Positions 8,957-17,656 are shown, counted from the first letter of the stretch. The stretch: DNA of 64,000 nt from Weizmannia acidilactici (GCF_008974225.1 NZ_BKZR01000016.1:5272-69271); one strand, 5' to 3'. The notes: generated by a model not told the origin, from the sequence alone. Numbers and translations are program-made.

Positions 8957-10072
8957 ATTTTTCCATTAATCGATATTGTTGTATTGGATTTGTCAAGGCT
9001 TTTGCCTGGCCCGTTCTGTACAATGATCCTTGCTGATTTCGGAGCGGAAGTGATCAAGATAGAAGCGCCAGGGGCTGGAGACTACGCGCGCCATTTTGAA
9101 CCGAAGCTCGATGAAAACAGTACGATGTTTCATTCCTTGAACCGGAACAAAAAAAGCATTGTGCTCGATTTAAAGTCTGAGGAAGGCAAAAAGGAATTTT
9201 TAAAAATGGCGGAAACAGCCGATGTAGTGGTGGAATCATTCCGCCCCGGGGTCATGAAACGGCTCGGTCTTGATTATGAAACATTGAAAAAAGCAAATCC
9301 AAGCCTTGTTTATTGCGCCATCACGGGGTATGGGCAGACCGGCCCCTATGCCCAAATGCCGGGTCACGATATTAATTATATTAGTTATGCCGGCCTCCTG
9401 AATCTCATGGGAGAAAAAGGCGGGAAACCTGTTGTCCCTGCGGTGCAGATCGCGGATATCGGGGGCGGGGCTTATCCGGCAGTGGTGGGGATTCTGCTCG
9501 CGCTTTTGGAAAGGGAAAAATCCGGGAAAGGCCAGTTTGTCGATATTTCAATGATGGACGGGGTGCTTTCCTTCATGCAGGCAACACTCCCAAACTACTT
9601 GATGAAAAAGATTGATGCGAAACGCGGGAAGCAAATGCTATCCGGTGCGCTTGCCTGCTACGGGGTGTATGAAACAAAGGACGGGCGATGGCTGGCAGTT
9701 GGCGCCTTGGAGCCGAAATTTTGGGCCAATTTTTGTAATGGCATTATGAGACCGGATCTGATCCCGCTGCAAAACGAACCAATTGTACAGGAAAAATTAA
9801 AACGGGAAATCGAAACAATTAAACTTCAGAAATCACTTTCTGAATGGATGGAGATTTTTAAAGATACGGAAGCCTGTGTTACCCCGGTACTGGATTTTTC
9901 CGAAATGGAGCATCATCAGCAAGTCGTCGCCAGGAAAATGATCCAGACGGTTCCGGTTGAAAATGTTGGCGAAGTAAAGCAAATCGGCATTCCGATTAAG
10001 TTATCCGACACACCGGGAAAAATTCGTTTCGAAGCACCAAAACTGGGGGACTCCCGGACGTTACATGAATAG
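8957..10072 (+). CDS. CaiB/BaiF-type (family III) CoA transferase
   Basis: A family III CoA transferase of about 371 residues. The N-terminus reads IDIVVLDLSRLLPGP; the substrate/CoA segment ADFGAEVIKIE carries the family's early Rossmann part, and PGHDINYISYAG contains the aspartate expected to form the CoA thioester. An ideal GGAGGG (8945-8950) is 6 bases before ATT at 8957, exactly where homologues would start; no ATG, GTG or TTG lies in frame between them. In-frame TTGs at 8906 and 8939 lie before the Shine-Dalgarno. So the gene either uses a rare ATT start or lost its ATG. Acyl-CoA ligase genes follow. Confidence 0.78.
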   Translation: MFPLIDIVVLDLSRLLPGPFCTMILADFGAEVIKIEAPGAGDYARHFEPKLDENSTMFHSLNRNKKSIVLDLKSEEGKKEFLKMAETADVVVESFRPGVMKRLGLDYETLKKANPSLVYCAITGYGQTGPYAQMPGHDINYISYAGLLNLMGEKGGKPVVPAVQIADIGGGAYPAVVGILLALLEREKSGKGQFVDISMMDGVLSFMQATLPNYLMKKIDAKRGKQMLSGALACYGVYETKDGRWLAVGALEPKFWANFCNGIMRPDLIPLQNEPIVQEKLKREIETIKLQKSLSEWMEIFKDTEACVTPVLDFSEMEHHQQVVARKMIQTVPVENVGEVKQIGIPIKLSDTPGKIRFEAPKLGDSRTLHE

Positions 10073-10098
10073 AAAATATCCGAAAAGGAGTGGCGGCC

Positions 10099-11602
10099 AT
10101 GTTAGTAGCAGAGCGGCTGGAACTACACGCGAAAACACAGCCCGACCGTATCATTACATCTTACCAGGGAAAGGGGAAAGGAATTGACATACGCACAGTT
10201 TTTCGGACAGGCGAAAAGCCTAGCCGCGTATTTTCAGCAAAAAGGTTACAAAAAAGGCGACATTATTGCCCTTTTCCTTCACGATGAGCTGTTAATTTCT
10301 TATTATGCCTGCCATCTCGGAGGTTTTACAGTCATGCCCGTCAACGCGAAACTTGCCCCGCCGGAAGTACAATATATTTTTACACATTCCGAAGCAAAAG
10401 CCCTCATCTATGATTATCGTTTTCACGATGCATTACAGGAAAACAAGCAAGAATTTGAGAAATTTCATGACCGTTTGGTAGTCGGCGGCGAAAATACTTT
10501 TTCAGCTGCTGCCGGGCAATATGGAAACTATTATCAGAGACCTTATACGGATGCTGAAGATACGGCTGTCATCTTTTATACTTCCGGCACAACTGGAAAA
10601 CCAAAAGGAGTGATGCTATCTGCTGCGAATGTCCGTGCTGCAGCGCAAATTTGGTCGGAAGCGATGGATTTATCCGCCAAAGACCGCGTGCATATTGTAA
10701 CGCCGCTTTTTCATTGTGCGGCCTGCCATGTCTTCAGCATACCGGTCATTTACCAGGGTGGCACAATTATCATAGAAGAACATTTTTCGCCTGAGAAAAC
10801 GCTCGATACGATGGAAAAAGAGAAGGTGACGGTTTTTTTTGGTGTGCCGGCGATGTACAGCATCCTGCTCGGCACGCCGAAAATGGCACAAGCCGATTTA
10901 TCCCGTCTGCGTCTGTTCTGTTACGGGGCTGCGCCGATGCCGTATGAACTCGTACGGCAGCTGAAGACGCGTTTTCCAGAAGTGAAAGTGCAAAACCTTT
11001 ACGGCCAAACGGAAAACTCGCCTGCTGCTTCCACATTAAAAGACCATTATGCCTTGGAAAAAATCGGTTCTGTCGGCGAAGTGCTGCCGCAAACGGAGAT
11101 CAGGGTGGTGGATGACTACGGCAATCCGGTCTCAGTTGGAGAGGTTGGCGAAATTGTTGTAAAAGGTCCGCAAGTGATGAAGGGCTATTTGAAAAATGAC
11201 GAAGAGACCCGTCGGACGCTGCAGAACGGCTGGCTGTACAGCGGGGATCTTGGCCGTTTTGATGAAGACGGATTGCTGTATTTGGTTGGCCGTAAAAAAG
11301 ATATGCTAATTCGTGGCGGAGAAAATGTGTATCCTGTTGAAGTGGAAGAAGTGCTGTATGAAATGCCGGAAATATTGGAAGCTGCAGTGATCGGCATCCC
11401 GCACGAAGTATATGGGGAAGTCCCGAAAGCTTATATTGTTCTGAAAGAAGGGAGAAATCTTAGCGAAGAAGCTGTGCTTGCTTATTGCGCAAAGAAGCTT
11501 GCGAAATATAAATGGCCTGCCGAAGTGAAATTTTTGGACGCGCTTCCCCGCAATGCGAGCGGTAAAGTCATGAAACATGTTTTACGAAAACAAAATTCAT
11601 AA
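10099..11602 (+). pseudogene. Acyl-CoA ligase (AMP-binding), frameshifted near codon 27
   Basis: ATG 10099 has AAGGAG 8 bases upstream and starts MLVAERLELHAKTQPDR. Near 10167-10182 the frame shifts by one base within GGGAAAGGGGAAAGG; the protein continues in the next frame as ELTYAQFFGQAK to 11602. Removing one G restores a ~500-residue ligase. The downstream part is complete: P-loop YTSGTTGKPKG, YGQTENSP, the YSGDLG aspartate, and the C-terminal lysine in ASGKVMK. It would activate a fatty acid with ATP and CoA. An alternative start at 10184 lacks a ribosome-binding site. Sequencing error in a G/A-rich run is possible. Confidence 0.72.
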
Positions 11603-11612
11603 AAAGGAGTGT

Positions 11613-13214
11613 ATGATCTGTATGTTATCTGCCTTAACGCCGTTGGATTGGAAACGCAGGGCTGTCAAATACTATCCGGACAAAGTGGCGGTGGTTGACG
11701 GAGAAAAGCAATTTACGTATAAAACTTTCGGGATGCGTGTTGACAAGCTGTCTATTGCGTTGTATCGGGCCGGCATTCGCGCGCACGACCATGTAGCGGT
11801 GATGCTGCCGAATACACATTACATGCTGGAGTGCTTTTACGGTATAGGGCAGCTCGGCGTTGTCATGGTGCCATTAAATTATCGTCTGTCGACGGACGAT
11901 CTAAAATACATCATTAACCACAGCGATGCCAAAATTTTAATTGTGGATGAGGAATTTTGCAAACCGATCGAGCAGGTGAAGGATGAACTTTCGCTTGATC
12001 AAATCATAATAGTTTCGGTTGATGGATTTCAAACTTCATTGCAAGGCATTGATTACGAGGCGTTTATCGATCAGGTGCCGGATGATGCCGTCGTGCCGTC
12101 CGTTGAAATTGATGAGAATCAACTGCTTACGATAAACTACACGAGCGGCACAACTTCCAAACCAAAAGGCGTGATGTTGACGCACCGGAATAATTATATC
12201 AACGCAGCTGATTTTCTGTACCATCTCAATGTCCGCCATGATGATGTGTATTTGCACACACTTCCGATGTTCCATGCAAACGGCTGGGGCGGTGTGTGGG
12301 CGATTACGGCAGCGGGTGCGACTCATGTCTGCCTGCGGAAAATTGACCCGCCTGTAATTCTTGATATGTTTGAAAAGAAAGGCATCACGATGCTTTGCGG
12401 CGCGCCGACAGTTGTCAATATGCTTGTGAACGATCCGAAAGCAATAGAAATTCAGATGAAGAACAGCCTGCGCATGGCGACAGCCGGTGCCCCGCCGGCA
12501 GCGGCATTGATCCAAAAAGCCCAGGAAATTCTCGGATTAACGATGATGCATGTTTACGGGCTGACTGAAACGACGCCTTTCATTTTATACTGTGAATGGA
12601 AAAAAACGTTTGATTCCAAGAAAGCGGAGGAACAGGCCGCGATTAAAGCAAGACAGGGCATTGAACTGGCTTTTAACGGTGAAACGAAAGTGGTGCGCCA
12701 GGACGGCACAGAGGTCGAATGGAATGGCAAAGAACTGGGGGAAATTGTGACGCGTGGAAATGTGGTAATGAAAGGTTATTATAAAGATCCGCAAATGACG
12801 GAGGTTGCCTTCCGGGGAGGATGGTTCCATACCGGTGACTTGGCGGTAACGCATCCGGACGGTTATATCGAAATCCGCGACCGCGCAAAAGATATGATAA
12901 TATCAGGCGGCGAGAACATATCTTCAACCGAGGTGGAGGGCATCCTTTATAAGCATCCGGATGTCCTAGAGGCAGCCGTGATCGCCATACCGGACGAGAA
13001 ATGGGGAGAAGTGCCGAAAGCCATCATCGTCCGGCAGGAAAATGCAACGGTGACGGAAGAAGAAATCATCTGGTTCTGCCGGGACAATATGGCACATTTT
13101 AAAGCGCCGAAAGCCGTTGAATTTGTTGATTCGCTGCCCAAAACGGCAACAGGTAAACTCCAGAAATATCGCTTGCGGGAAATGCATTGGAAGGGACCGA
13201 AAAAAGTAAATTAA
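11613..13214 (+). CDS. Long-chain acyl-CoA ligase (AMP-binding)
   Basis: About 533 residues. Class I adenylate-forming motifs are all present: NYTSGTTSKPKG (P-loop), YGLTETTP, FHTGDL and the catalytic lysine in TATGKLQK near the C-terminus. It makes acyl-CoA plus AMP and PPi from a carboxylic acid. AAGGAG at 11604-11609 is close to ATG 11613; ATG 11622 (three codons later) is an equally possible start. It lies 10 bp after the frameshifted paralogue and is co-transcribed with it. Because this copy is intact, loss of the neighbour may be tolerated. Confidence 0.85.
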   Translation: MICMLSALTPLDWKRRAVKYYPDKVAVVDGEKQFTYKTFGMRVDKLSIALYRAGIRAHDHVAVMLPNTHYMLECFYGIGQLGVVMVPLNYRLSTDDLKYIINHSDAKILIVDEEFCKPIEQVKDELSLDQIIIVSVDGFQTSLQGIDYEAFIDQVPDDAVVPSVEIDENQLLTINYTSGTTSKPKGVMLTHRNNYINAADFLYHLNVRHDDVYLHTLPMFHANGWGGVWAITAAGATHVCLRKIDPPVILDMFEKKGITMLCGAPTVVNMLVNDPKAIEIQMKNSLRMATAGAPPAAALIQKAQEILGLTMMHVYGLTETTPFILYCEWKKTFDSKKAEEQAAIKARQGIELAFNGETKVVRQDGTEVEWNGKELGEIVTRGNVVMKGYYKDPQMTEVAFRGGWFHTGDLAVTHPDGYIEIRDRAKDMIISGGENISSTEVEGILYKHPDVLEAAVIAIPDEKWGEVPKAIIVRQENATVTEEEIIWFCRDNMAHFKAPKAVEFVDSLPKTATGKLQKYRLREMHWKGPKKVN

Positions 13215-13223
13215 AAAAATTGA

Positions 13224-13243
13224 AAACCGGCGTATGCCGGTTT
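13224..13243 (+). terminator. Terminator of the CoA-ligase operon
   Basis: An 8-bp stem (AAACCGGC / GCCGGTTT) with a GTAT loop lies 10 bases after the stop codon; the T tract is short. Confidence 0.65.
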
Positions 13244-13261
13244 ATTTAGCGAATAGATAAA

Positions 13262-13297
13262 CCAAAATACACTATGTGCGGACAACACAAACTTTCA
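13262..13297 (+). promoter_or_regulatory. Ter-like site 1 (RTP binding site)
   Basis: The core CTATGTGC at 13272-13279 is followed by GGACAACACAAACTTTCA, and five bases before it is CCAAA. This follows the B. subtilis Ter layout as I recall it (ACTAA half-site A, five bases, then CTATGTAC-type half-site B ending in TTCA). It shares the T(A/G)TGTGC...AACACA core with three more sites before rtp. Confidence 0.7.
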
Positions 13298-13342
13298 CAT
13301 GGCGCCCAAAATGAGTGGATCAACCTTTCAGACAAGATAATA

Positions 13343-13377
13343 TCTAACTGTTTTATGTGCTAATAACACAAAAATTA
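13343..13377 (+). promoter_or_regulatory. Ter-like site 2 (RTP binding site)
   Basis: TCTAA (13343-13347), a five-base gap CTGTT, then TTATGTGCTAATAACACA. It matches the recalled B. subtilis pattern CTAANWNNWCTATGTACY except for two bases, so both the A and B half-sites can be seen. Same orientation as sites 1, 3 and 4. Confidence 0.78.
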
Positions 13378-13439
13378 TTAAAAGATACAGCATGCAGTGC
13401 AAAAATCGGCAGCAGAAATCCGCTGATTAAGGAATAATT

Positions 13440-13470
13440 TCAAACAGTACTATGTGCTAACAACACATCT
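13440..13470 (+). promoter_or_regulatory. Ter-like site 3 (RTP binding site)
   Basis: TCAAA, five bases, then CTATGTGCTAACAACACA (13450-13467). The core differs from site 2 at only a few positions. Same orientation. Confidence 0.76.
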
Positions 13471-13510
13471 AAAAAAAACAAAGACACAATTAAGATAACG
13501 TCTGTTCGAT

Positions 13511-13540
13511 TCAAAATTTTTGTGTGCCAGGAACACACTT
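13511..13540 (+). promoter_or_regulatory. Ter-like site 4, overlapping the rtp promoter
   Basis: TTGTGTGCCAGGAACACAC (13520-13538) is the most diverged copy but keeps TGTGC...AACACA. It covers the -35 region and spacer of the rtp promoter, as expected for autorepression; B. subtilis RTP is known to repress its own promoter through the Ter site there. Confidence 0.68.
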
Positions 13541-13549
13541 TACTATAAT
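13520..13549 (+). promoter_or_regulatory. rtp promoter
   Basis: A consensus -10 TATAAT (13544-13549) with a weak -35 TTGTGT (13520-13525) 18 bases upstream. The -35 and spacer lie inside Ter-like site 4. Confidence 0.6.
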
Positions 13550-13571
13550 AAAAGAAAAAGAGGTGATCGAA

Positions 13572-13949
13572 ATGGCAGAGAGGCGGCAAAGGGAAAGCAC
13601 CGGTTTTTTAATCAAGCAGCGTGCTTTTTTAAAATTATATATCATCACCAATATTGAAAACGGGCGCTGGTACGGGCTGCAATTATTGGACGAATTGAAA
13701 AAAGAATTCAAACCGTTCGGGTTCGAACCGCAGCATTCCGAAATTTACCGGGCGCTTCATGAACTGGAAGATGATGAGCAAATTTTAACAAAAATGAAAG
13801 TAAAACAGGACGGGGCGAAAAGAAAAGAGATTGTAGTATATAAAATTAAAGACAGTGAAAAAGCGAAAGCTTATAAAAAGCTCGTGAAAGCCGATTTGGA
13901 ACGGTGCGAACAGCTTTTGCGGAAAGCAATCCGCGATAATTTTCCATAA
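13572..13949 (+). CDS. rtp: Replication terminator protein (RTP)
   Basis: A 125-residue protein, close to the 122 residues of B. subtilis RTP. It shares RESTGFLIKQRAFLKLYIIT, YGLQLLDELK, HSEIYRALHELEDD and a C-terminal dimerisation helix (ADLERCEQLLRKAI). RTP is a winged-helix dimer; two dimers bind each Ter site and stop the replicative helicase in one direction. ATG 13572 has an AGAGGTGAT site; an in-frame ATG at 13524 lies upstream of the promoter -10 and is not used. PadR-like folds resemble it, but these signature stretches and four Ter-like sites in front favour RTP. Confidence 0.93.
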   Translation: MAERRQRESTGFLIKQRAFLKLYIITNIENGRWYGLQLLDELKKEFKPFGFEPQHSEIYRALHELEDDEQILTKMKVKQDGAKRKEIVVYKIKDSEKAKAYKKLVKADLERCEQLLRKAIRDNFP

Positions 13950-13981
13950 AAAAGTCGGTTGGGGTGTCCTGCCGGCTTCCG

Positions 13982-14773
13982 TTATTTTACGAGCCCGAGT
14001 GTTTTTAATCCATTATAAATGCCGGAATCTGTTACACTTGCCGTCCGCCGTTTCGCATAAGGAAACAGTTCAGGGTCGCTGTTGCCCATGGCAAAACTTT
14101 CGCCGGCAGCCAGCAGCATTTCTTTGTCATTCATGCCATCGCCGAATGCTATTGCATTTTCTTTCGGGATGCCAAGCAAGCCGAGTGCGTTTGTGACGGC
14201 GATCCCTTTGTTGACCGTATCGAGAATGACATCATAACAGTGCCCGAACCCTTCGAGATTGACCTGGGATAAATGCAGCCCAGGGTATGTTTCATACAGC
14301 GATGCTTCATCCCCGTGGATGTTTACGAACGTAATTCCCAATATTTGGTCATGTACCTCAGGTGTGTATAAAACATTCTGGCGGAGATGCAGTTTTTTCA
14401 AAAAGCTGTCCAGGACGGGGGAATCAAAAGACGTAATAAAATTTTGCCGGTCCGTATACAAAATCGCTTCATGGCTGTGCTTTGCGGCAATTTCGATAAA
14501 TTCATCCACCATACTGCTGTCCATCACGGTTTTAAAAAGATTTTTGCCCCTGTGGACTGCTAACGCGCCATTATACCCGATCATGGATTGGATATTCAGT
14601 TCGTCCGCAAGCCAGGAAATTTCATGGATCGGCCTTCCGGTTGCAAGAAATACTTCCACTCCCTGCTTCTGTACTTCGGCAACAGCCTGCTTTGTTGAGG
14701 GCTGGACCGTGTCATCAGGTGTTAAAATCGTTCCGTCAATATCCAAAAACAATGCTTGATATTGTGCCATCAT
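13982..14773 (-). CDS. HAD-superfamily Cof-type phosphatase
   Basis: A 263-residue haloacid dehalogenase-type hydrolase with a C2 cap. Motif I is LFLDIDGTIL (nucleophile Asp and acid/base Asp, residues 8-17), motif II is FLATGRPI, and motif IV is AFGDGMNDKEML with the Mg-binding aspartates. The family dephosphorylates sugar phosphates or flavin nucleotides; the substrate here cannot be told. Two adjacent ATGs follow a GGAGCG site. It converges on rtp. Confidence 0.85.
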   Translation of the reverse strand: MMAQYQALFLDIDGTILTPDDTVQPSTKQAVAEVQKQGVEVFLATGRPIHEISWLADELNIQSMIGYNGALAVHRGKNLFKTVMDSSMVDEFIEIAAKHSHEAILYTDRQNFITSFDSPVLDSFLKKLHLRQNVLYTPEVHDQILGITFVNIHGDEASLYETYPGLHLSQVNLEGFGHCYDVILDTVNKGIAVTNALGLLGIPKENAIAFGDGMNDKEMLLAAGESFAMGNSDPELFPYAKRRTASVTDSGIYNGLKTLGLVK

Positions 14774-14844
14774 TTCGCTCCAATATGTAAGAATTTACAA
14801 TTCATACTTTACCATGATCAAAAAGATGTGAAAATCCTTTGTAA

Positions 14845-14874
14845 TTGTTTGCCGGTAATTTTTCATGTTATGAT
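14845..14874 (+). promoter_or_regulatory. Promoter of the DUF420 gene
   Basis: TTGTTT (14845-14850) and extended -10 TGTTATGAT (14866-14874) with an 18-base spacer. Confidence 0.55.
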
Positions 14875-14928
14875 AGGGTTAAACAGCTGGATACCATCCA
14901 TAAAATAATATACGGGGTGCTAATAAAA

Positions 14929-15489
14929 ATGGACAAAGGAAACCATCAATCTTATCAACCGAAAAGCGATAAAAATTTTACTGCGCTGATTATCACCGTC
15001 TCGATTATCGCAAATATTATTATTTTGCTTTTATTTTTTACAAACATTGGGTATAAAGGAAAAGTAAATTTTGATATTTATATTCTTCCAAGAATGAATG
15101 CCATTTTTAACAGCTTTACGTTTATTTTTCTCATCAGCGCTTTGTTTGCTATTAAACGTAAAAATATTCAAGTCCATAGGGGATTCATTTTAGCGGCGTT
15201 TACGTCTACTTTCCTGTTTTTGCTTTCTTATTTAACATTCCATTATTTTGCTCCTAAAGATATACACTATGGCGGTACAGGAGCCATCCGCACCATTTAC
15301 TTTTTCATTTTGACCACACACAGCATCCTCGCTGCAATCATTGTGCCGCTAGCTTTGTTCGCACTTGTATGGGGATGGACAATGCAGGTGAAAAAGCATA
15401 AAAAAATTGTCCGCTGGGCGATGCCGATCTGGCTGTACGTCAGCATCACCGGTGTCATTGTTTATTTAATGATGGCGCCTTATTATTAA
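14929..15489 (+). CDS. DUF420 membrane protein (YozB/CtaM-like)
   Basis: A 186-residue integral membrane protein with about five hydrophobic segments and conserved histidines (QVHRGFI, HYFAPKD, THSILAA, KKHKKIVRW). It matches DUF420, the family of B. subtilis YozB and Staphylococcus aureus CtaM, which helps assemble haem-copper cytochrome oxidase. Start ATG 14929 has GGGGTG 9 bases upstream; an upstream in-frame ATG at 14845 lies in the promoter. Monocistronic, with a strong terminator. Confidence 0.82.
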   Translation: MDKGNHQSYQPKSDKNFTALIITVSIIANIIILLLFFTNIGYKGKVNFDIYILPRMNAIFNSFTFIFLISALFAIKRKNIQVHRGFILAAFTSTFLFLLSYLTFHYFAPKDIHYGGTGAIRTIYFFILTTHSILAAIIVPLALFALVWGWTMQVKKHKKIVRWAMPIWLYVSITGVIVYLMMAPYY

Positions 15490-15492
15490 TAG

Positions 15493-15530
15493 AAAAACAC
15501 CAACCATTCCTTGCGGGTTGGTGTTTTTTA
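15493..15530 (+). terminator. Terminator of the DUF420 gene
   Basis: A perfect 13-bp stem (AAAAACACCAACC / GGTTGGTGTTTTT) with a 10-base loop, directly after the stop. Confidence 0.92.
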
Positions 15531-15643
15531 GGTGCGGATCCATACAACTTTCGTCACAAATCCTTGATTTTTATCGAAAATTAAGGATTGTACATGTATA
15601 ATAGGAAACTGGGTGAAAACTTTTAAGAAGGAGGAATCAACTG

Positions 15644-16027
15644 ATGGGATGGATATTGGCGATACTATTTGCAGTATCCGCGGTGTTGTTTATCATGTCG
15701 ATGGCAAAAGCGCGCAGCCATGCTAAAGATGAGCATCGGGAAGTTGAAATGGTCCATTTATCCTTAATGGATGAAATCAATAGTTTAAAAGACAGCATCC
15801 GGAATGTTGAACTGGATATGGAAATTCTTGAAAAAGAATCCGGTATCCAGCTTTCTATGGCAGAAAAACAATTTAAGCGTGAAGTGCTGGATTTATATAG
15901 ACGCAACTACTCCATTGAAAGCATTGCAGGGAAAAAACAAGTATCTGTAAGCCAAATCCAGGACATTTTGGCACCATATATGGCGGAGAAAAACGAAAGG
16001 AGCAAGGTTGTCGGTGGGAATGAATAA
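15644..16027 (+). CDS. Membrane-anchored coiled-coil protein, unknown function
   Basis: 127 residues: an N-terminal transmembrane segment (residues 2-20), a charged helical region likely to form a coiled coil (about 30-75), and an end (YSIESIAGKKQVSVSQIQDIL) that resembles a helix-turn-helix recognition of the sigma-70 region 4 or resolvase type. I do not recognise a named family. ATG with AAGGAGGAATCAACTG upstream. It overlaps the next gene by 20 bp, so the two are translationally coupled. Confidence 0.7.
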   Translation: MGWILAILFAVSAVLFIMSMAKARSHAKDEHREVEMVHLSLMDEINSLKDSIRNVELDMEILEKESGIQLSMAEKQFKREVLDLYRRNYSIESIAGKKQVSVSQIQDILAPYMAEKNERSKVVGGNE

Positions 16028-16502
16028 ATTGAGCAGCTTTGCCGCTGGAATTTTGATCGCCACGGCCATTACAGGAGCCGTTTATTTTTCCGGAACAGGT
16101 GAAGCAGCGAACAAAACGACTGACAAAACAAAAACAACAGCAAGCACGCAGCTTACCGAAAAACAAATGAAGGATAAACTGGAAAGCGCCGGTTATATTG
16201 TGCAGACAAAAGCTGAATATGACAAAAACTTGGCAGATGCCAAATCATCTGCACAAAAATCTTCTGCTACAAATCATCACACAAAAACAGTAAACCGTGT
16301 CGTCTTCAAAGTGACGGACGGCATGACAAGCATTGATGTCGGCAGACTGCTTGAGAAAGCGAAAATTGTGGACGATGCTTTTAAATTCTCCAAAGATGTG
16401 GAAAAGAAGGGCGTTGAAAACAATTTGCGCCCGGGCACTTATGTTGTCGACAGTACAATGTCTTATAATGAAGTGATTTCAACAATTTTCAAAAATCGGT
16501 AA
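16008..16502 (+). CDS. Small MltG/YceG-like envelope protein lacking the catalytic domain
   Basis: About 164 residues: a signal anchor (LSSFAAGILIATAITGAVYF), a Lys/Thr/Ser/Ala-rich linker and a C-terminal LysM-like YceG portion (TDGMTSIDVGRLLEKAKIV ... LRPGTYVVDSTMSYNEV). Full MltG lytic transglycosylases continue into a catalytic domain with an essential Glu, which is absent here; short proteins of this form are common in Bacillaceae. TTG 16008 has AAAGGAG 5 bases upstream; ATG 16020 is the alternative. Confidence 0.75.
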   Translation: MSVGMNKLSSFAAGILIATAITGAVYFSGTGEAANKTTDKTKTTASTQLTEKQMKDKLESAGYIVQTKAEYDKNLADAKSSAQKSSATNHHTKTVNRVVFKVTDGMTSIDVGRLLEKAKIVDDAFKFSKDVEKKGVENNLRPGTYVVDSTMSYNEVISTIFKNR

Positions 16503-16507
16503 AATAG

Positions 16508-16547
16508 GCTGCCAAATGCCTGAAAAAAGGCTTATGGCAGCTTTTTT
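16508..16547 (+). terminator. Terminator after the MltG-like gene
   Basis: Stem GCTGCCA / TGGCAGC, with a second inner GCC/GGC pairing, followed by a run of six T. Confidence 0.85.
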
Positions 16548-16672
16548 GTGCTTTGATGCCCTTAGCAAAATTGGTTTTTCGTAATCTTTCTCCTGATACT
16601 GCGGTTCGCGAAATTTTCTTTACAATTTTATGGTTTAAAATGTTAAAATTAAATAAACAAGGAGGGGATACC

Positions 16673-17656
16673 ATGAAAAAGAATAAATTAGCCATTGTCG
16701 GCGTCGGTCATGTTGGTTCATATGTACTGGCAGATGCCATGAAACTGGGTCTCTTTTCTGAGATTGCGGTGATCGATAAAGATGAAGGGGTGGCTTTTGG
16801 CGAAGCGCTCGACCAGCAACATGCCACAGCACTTACATATATGACCAATATAACCGTTAAAGCAGGGGATTACGCGGAATGTGGGGATGCTGACGTTATT
16901 ATTTGCGCAGCAGGGCCGAGTGTGATCCCTTCGGATGAGGAGGAAATGCCGGACCGGGCAGGGCTTGCTGTGACAAATGCCGCAGTAATCCGCGAAGTGA
17001 TGGCAGGCATTACGAAATATACAAAAGAAGCCGTCATTATTTTTATCACAAACCCGCTCGATACGGTTGTCTACATTGCCGAAAATGAATTCGGCTATCC
17101 TAAGGGACGGATTTTCGGCACAGGAACTATGCTTGACTCGGCCCGTCTCCGTCAAATTATTGCCGCTAATTACGGCATTGATCCGAAAAGCGTGACCGGT
17201 TATATGATGGGGGAACACGGGTTCACGGCTTTCCCGGTATTCAGCCGCTTAAATGTGCAAGGATTCGGAGAAAAAGAACTGGATAAGGTTTTTGGCGGAA
17301 AAGAACCGCTGGATAGGGAAACTTTCCGGCAAAAAGTCATCAAAACCGCTTTTGACGTCTTTAACGGAAAGGGCTGGACAAATGCCGGCGTTGCCCAAGC
17401 CGCTGTAACGCTGGCAAAAGCCGTCATGCTTGATGAAAAAAGCGTTTATCCGGTTTCAACAACCTTGCATGGCCAATACGGCTATAACGGGGATGTCGCC
17501 CTCAGCATCCCTTGTGTGATTGGCCGGAACGGGGTAGAACGGCAGCTCGAAATTGGGCTCGATGAGCAGGAAACAGCATGGCTGCATGAATCAGCAAAAT
17601 CCATACAGGAAACGATGAAAACGGTGAAAACCGGAAAAGCCTTTATTGGCGCTTAA
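16673..17656 (+). CDS. L-2-hydroxyacid dehydrogenase, lactate/hydroxyisocaproate dehydrogenase family
   Basis: 327 residues with the LDH/MDH fold: Rossmann GVGHVGS (residues 9-15), NAD-ribose Asp in VIDKDEG, FITNPLD, the substrate Arg in DSARLR and the catalytic His in GEHG (about residue 181). The mobile loop reads PSDEEEMPDR, unlike the QKPGETR of true L-lactate dehydrogenase, and FNGKGWT resembles the L-hydroxyisocaproate dehydrogenase group, so it probably reduces branched or larger 2-oxoacids. ATG with a perfect GGAGGGGAT site. Monocistronic. Confidence 0.82.
   Translation: MKKNKLAIVGVGHVGSYVLADAMKLGLFSEIAVIDKDEGVAFGEALDQQHATALTYMTNITVKAGDYAECGDADVIICAAGPSVIPSDEEEMPDRAGLAVTNAAVIREVMAGITKYTKEAVIIFITNPLDTVVYIAENEFGYPKGRIFGTGTMLDSARLRQIIAANYGIDPKSVTGYMMGEHGFTAFPVFSRLNVQGFGEKELDKVFGGKEPLDRETFRQKVIKTAFDVFNGKGWTNAGVAQAAVTLAKAVMLDEKSVYPVSTTLHGQYGYNGDVALSIPCVIGRNGVERQLEIGLDEQETAWLHESAKSIQETMKTVKTGKAFIGA

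Noticed and set aside
13215..13571. PadR-type operator cluster as the explanation of the repeated ATGTGC...AACACA motif
   Set aside because: The neighbouring protein matches RTP rather than PadR regulators, and the motif has the asymmetric A plus B half-site layout of Ter, not a simple symmetric operator.
15580..15610. TACATGTATAATAGGAAACT, vaguely dif-like on the other strand
   Set aside because: Arm spacing is wrong by several bases; it is more simply a promoter -10 region for the gene at 15644.
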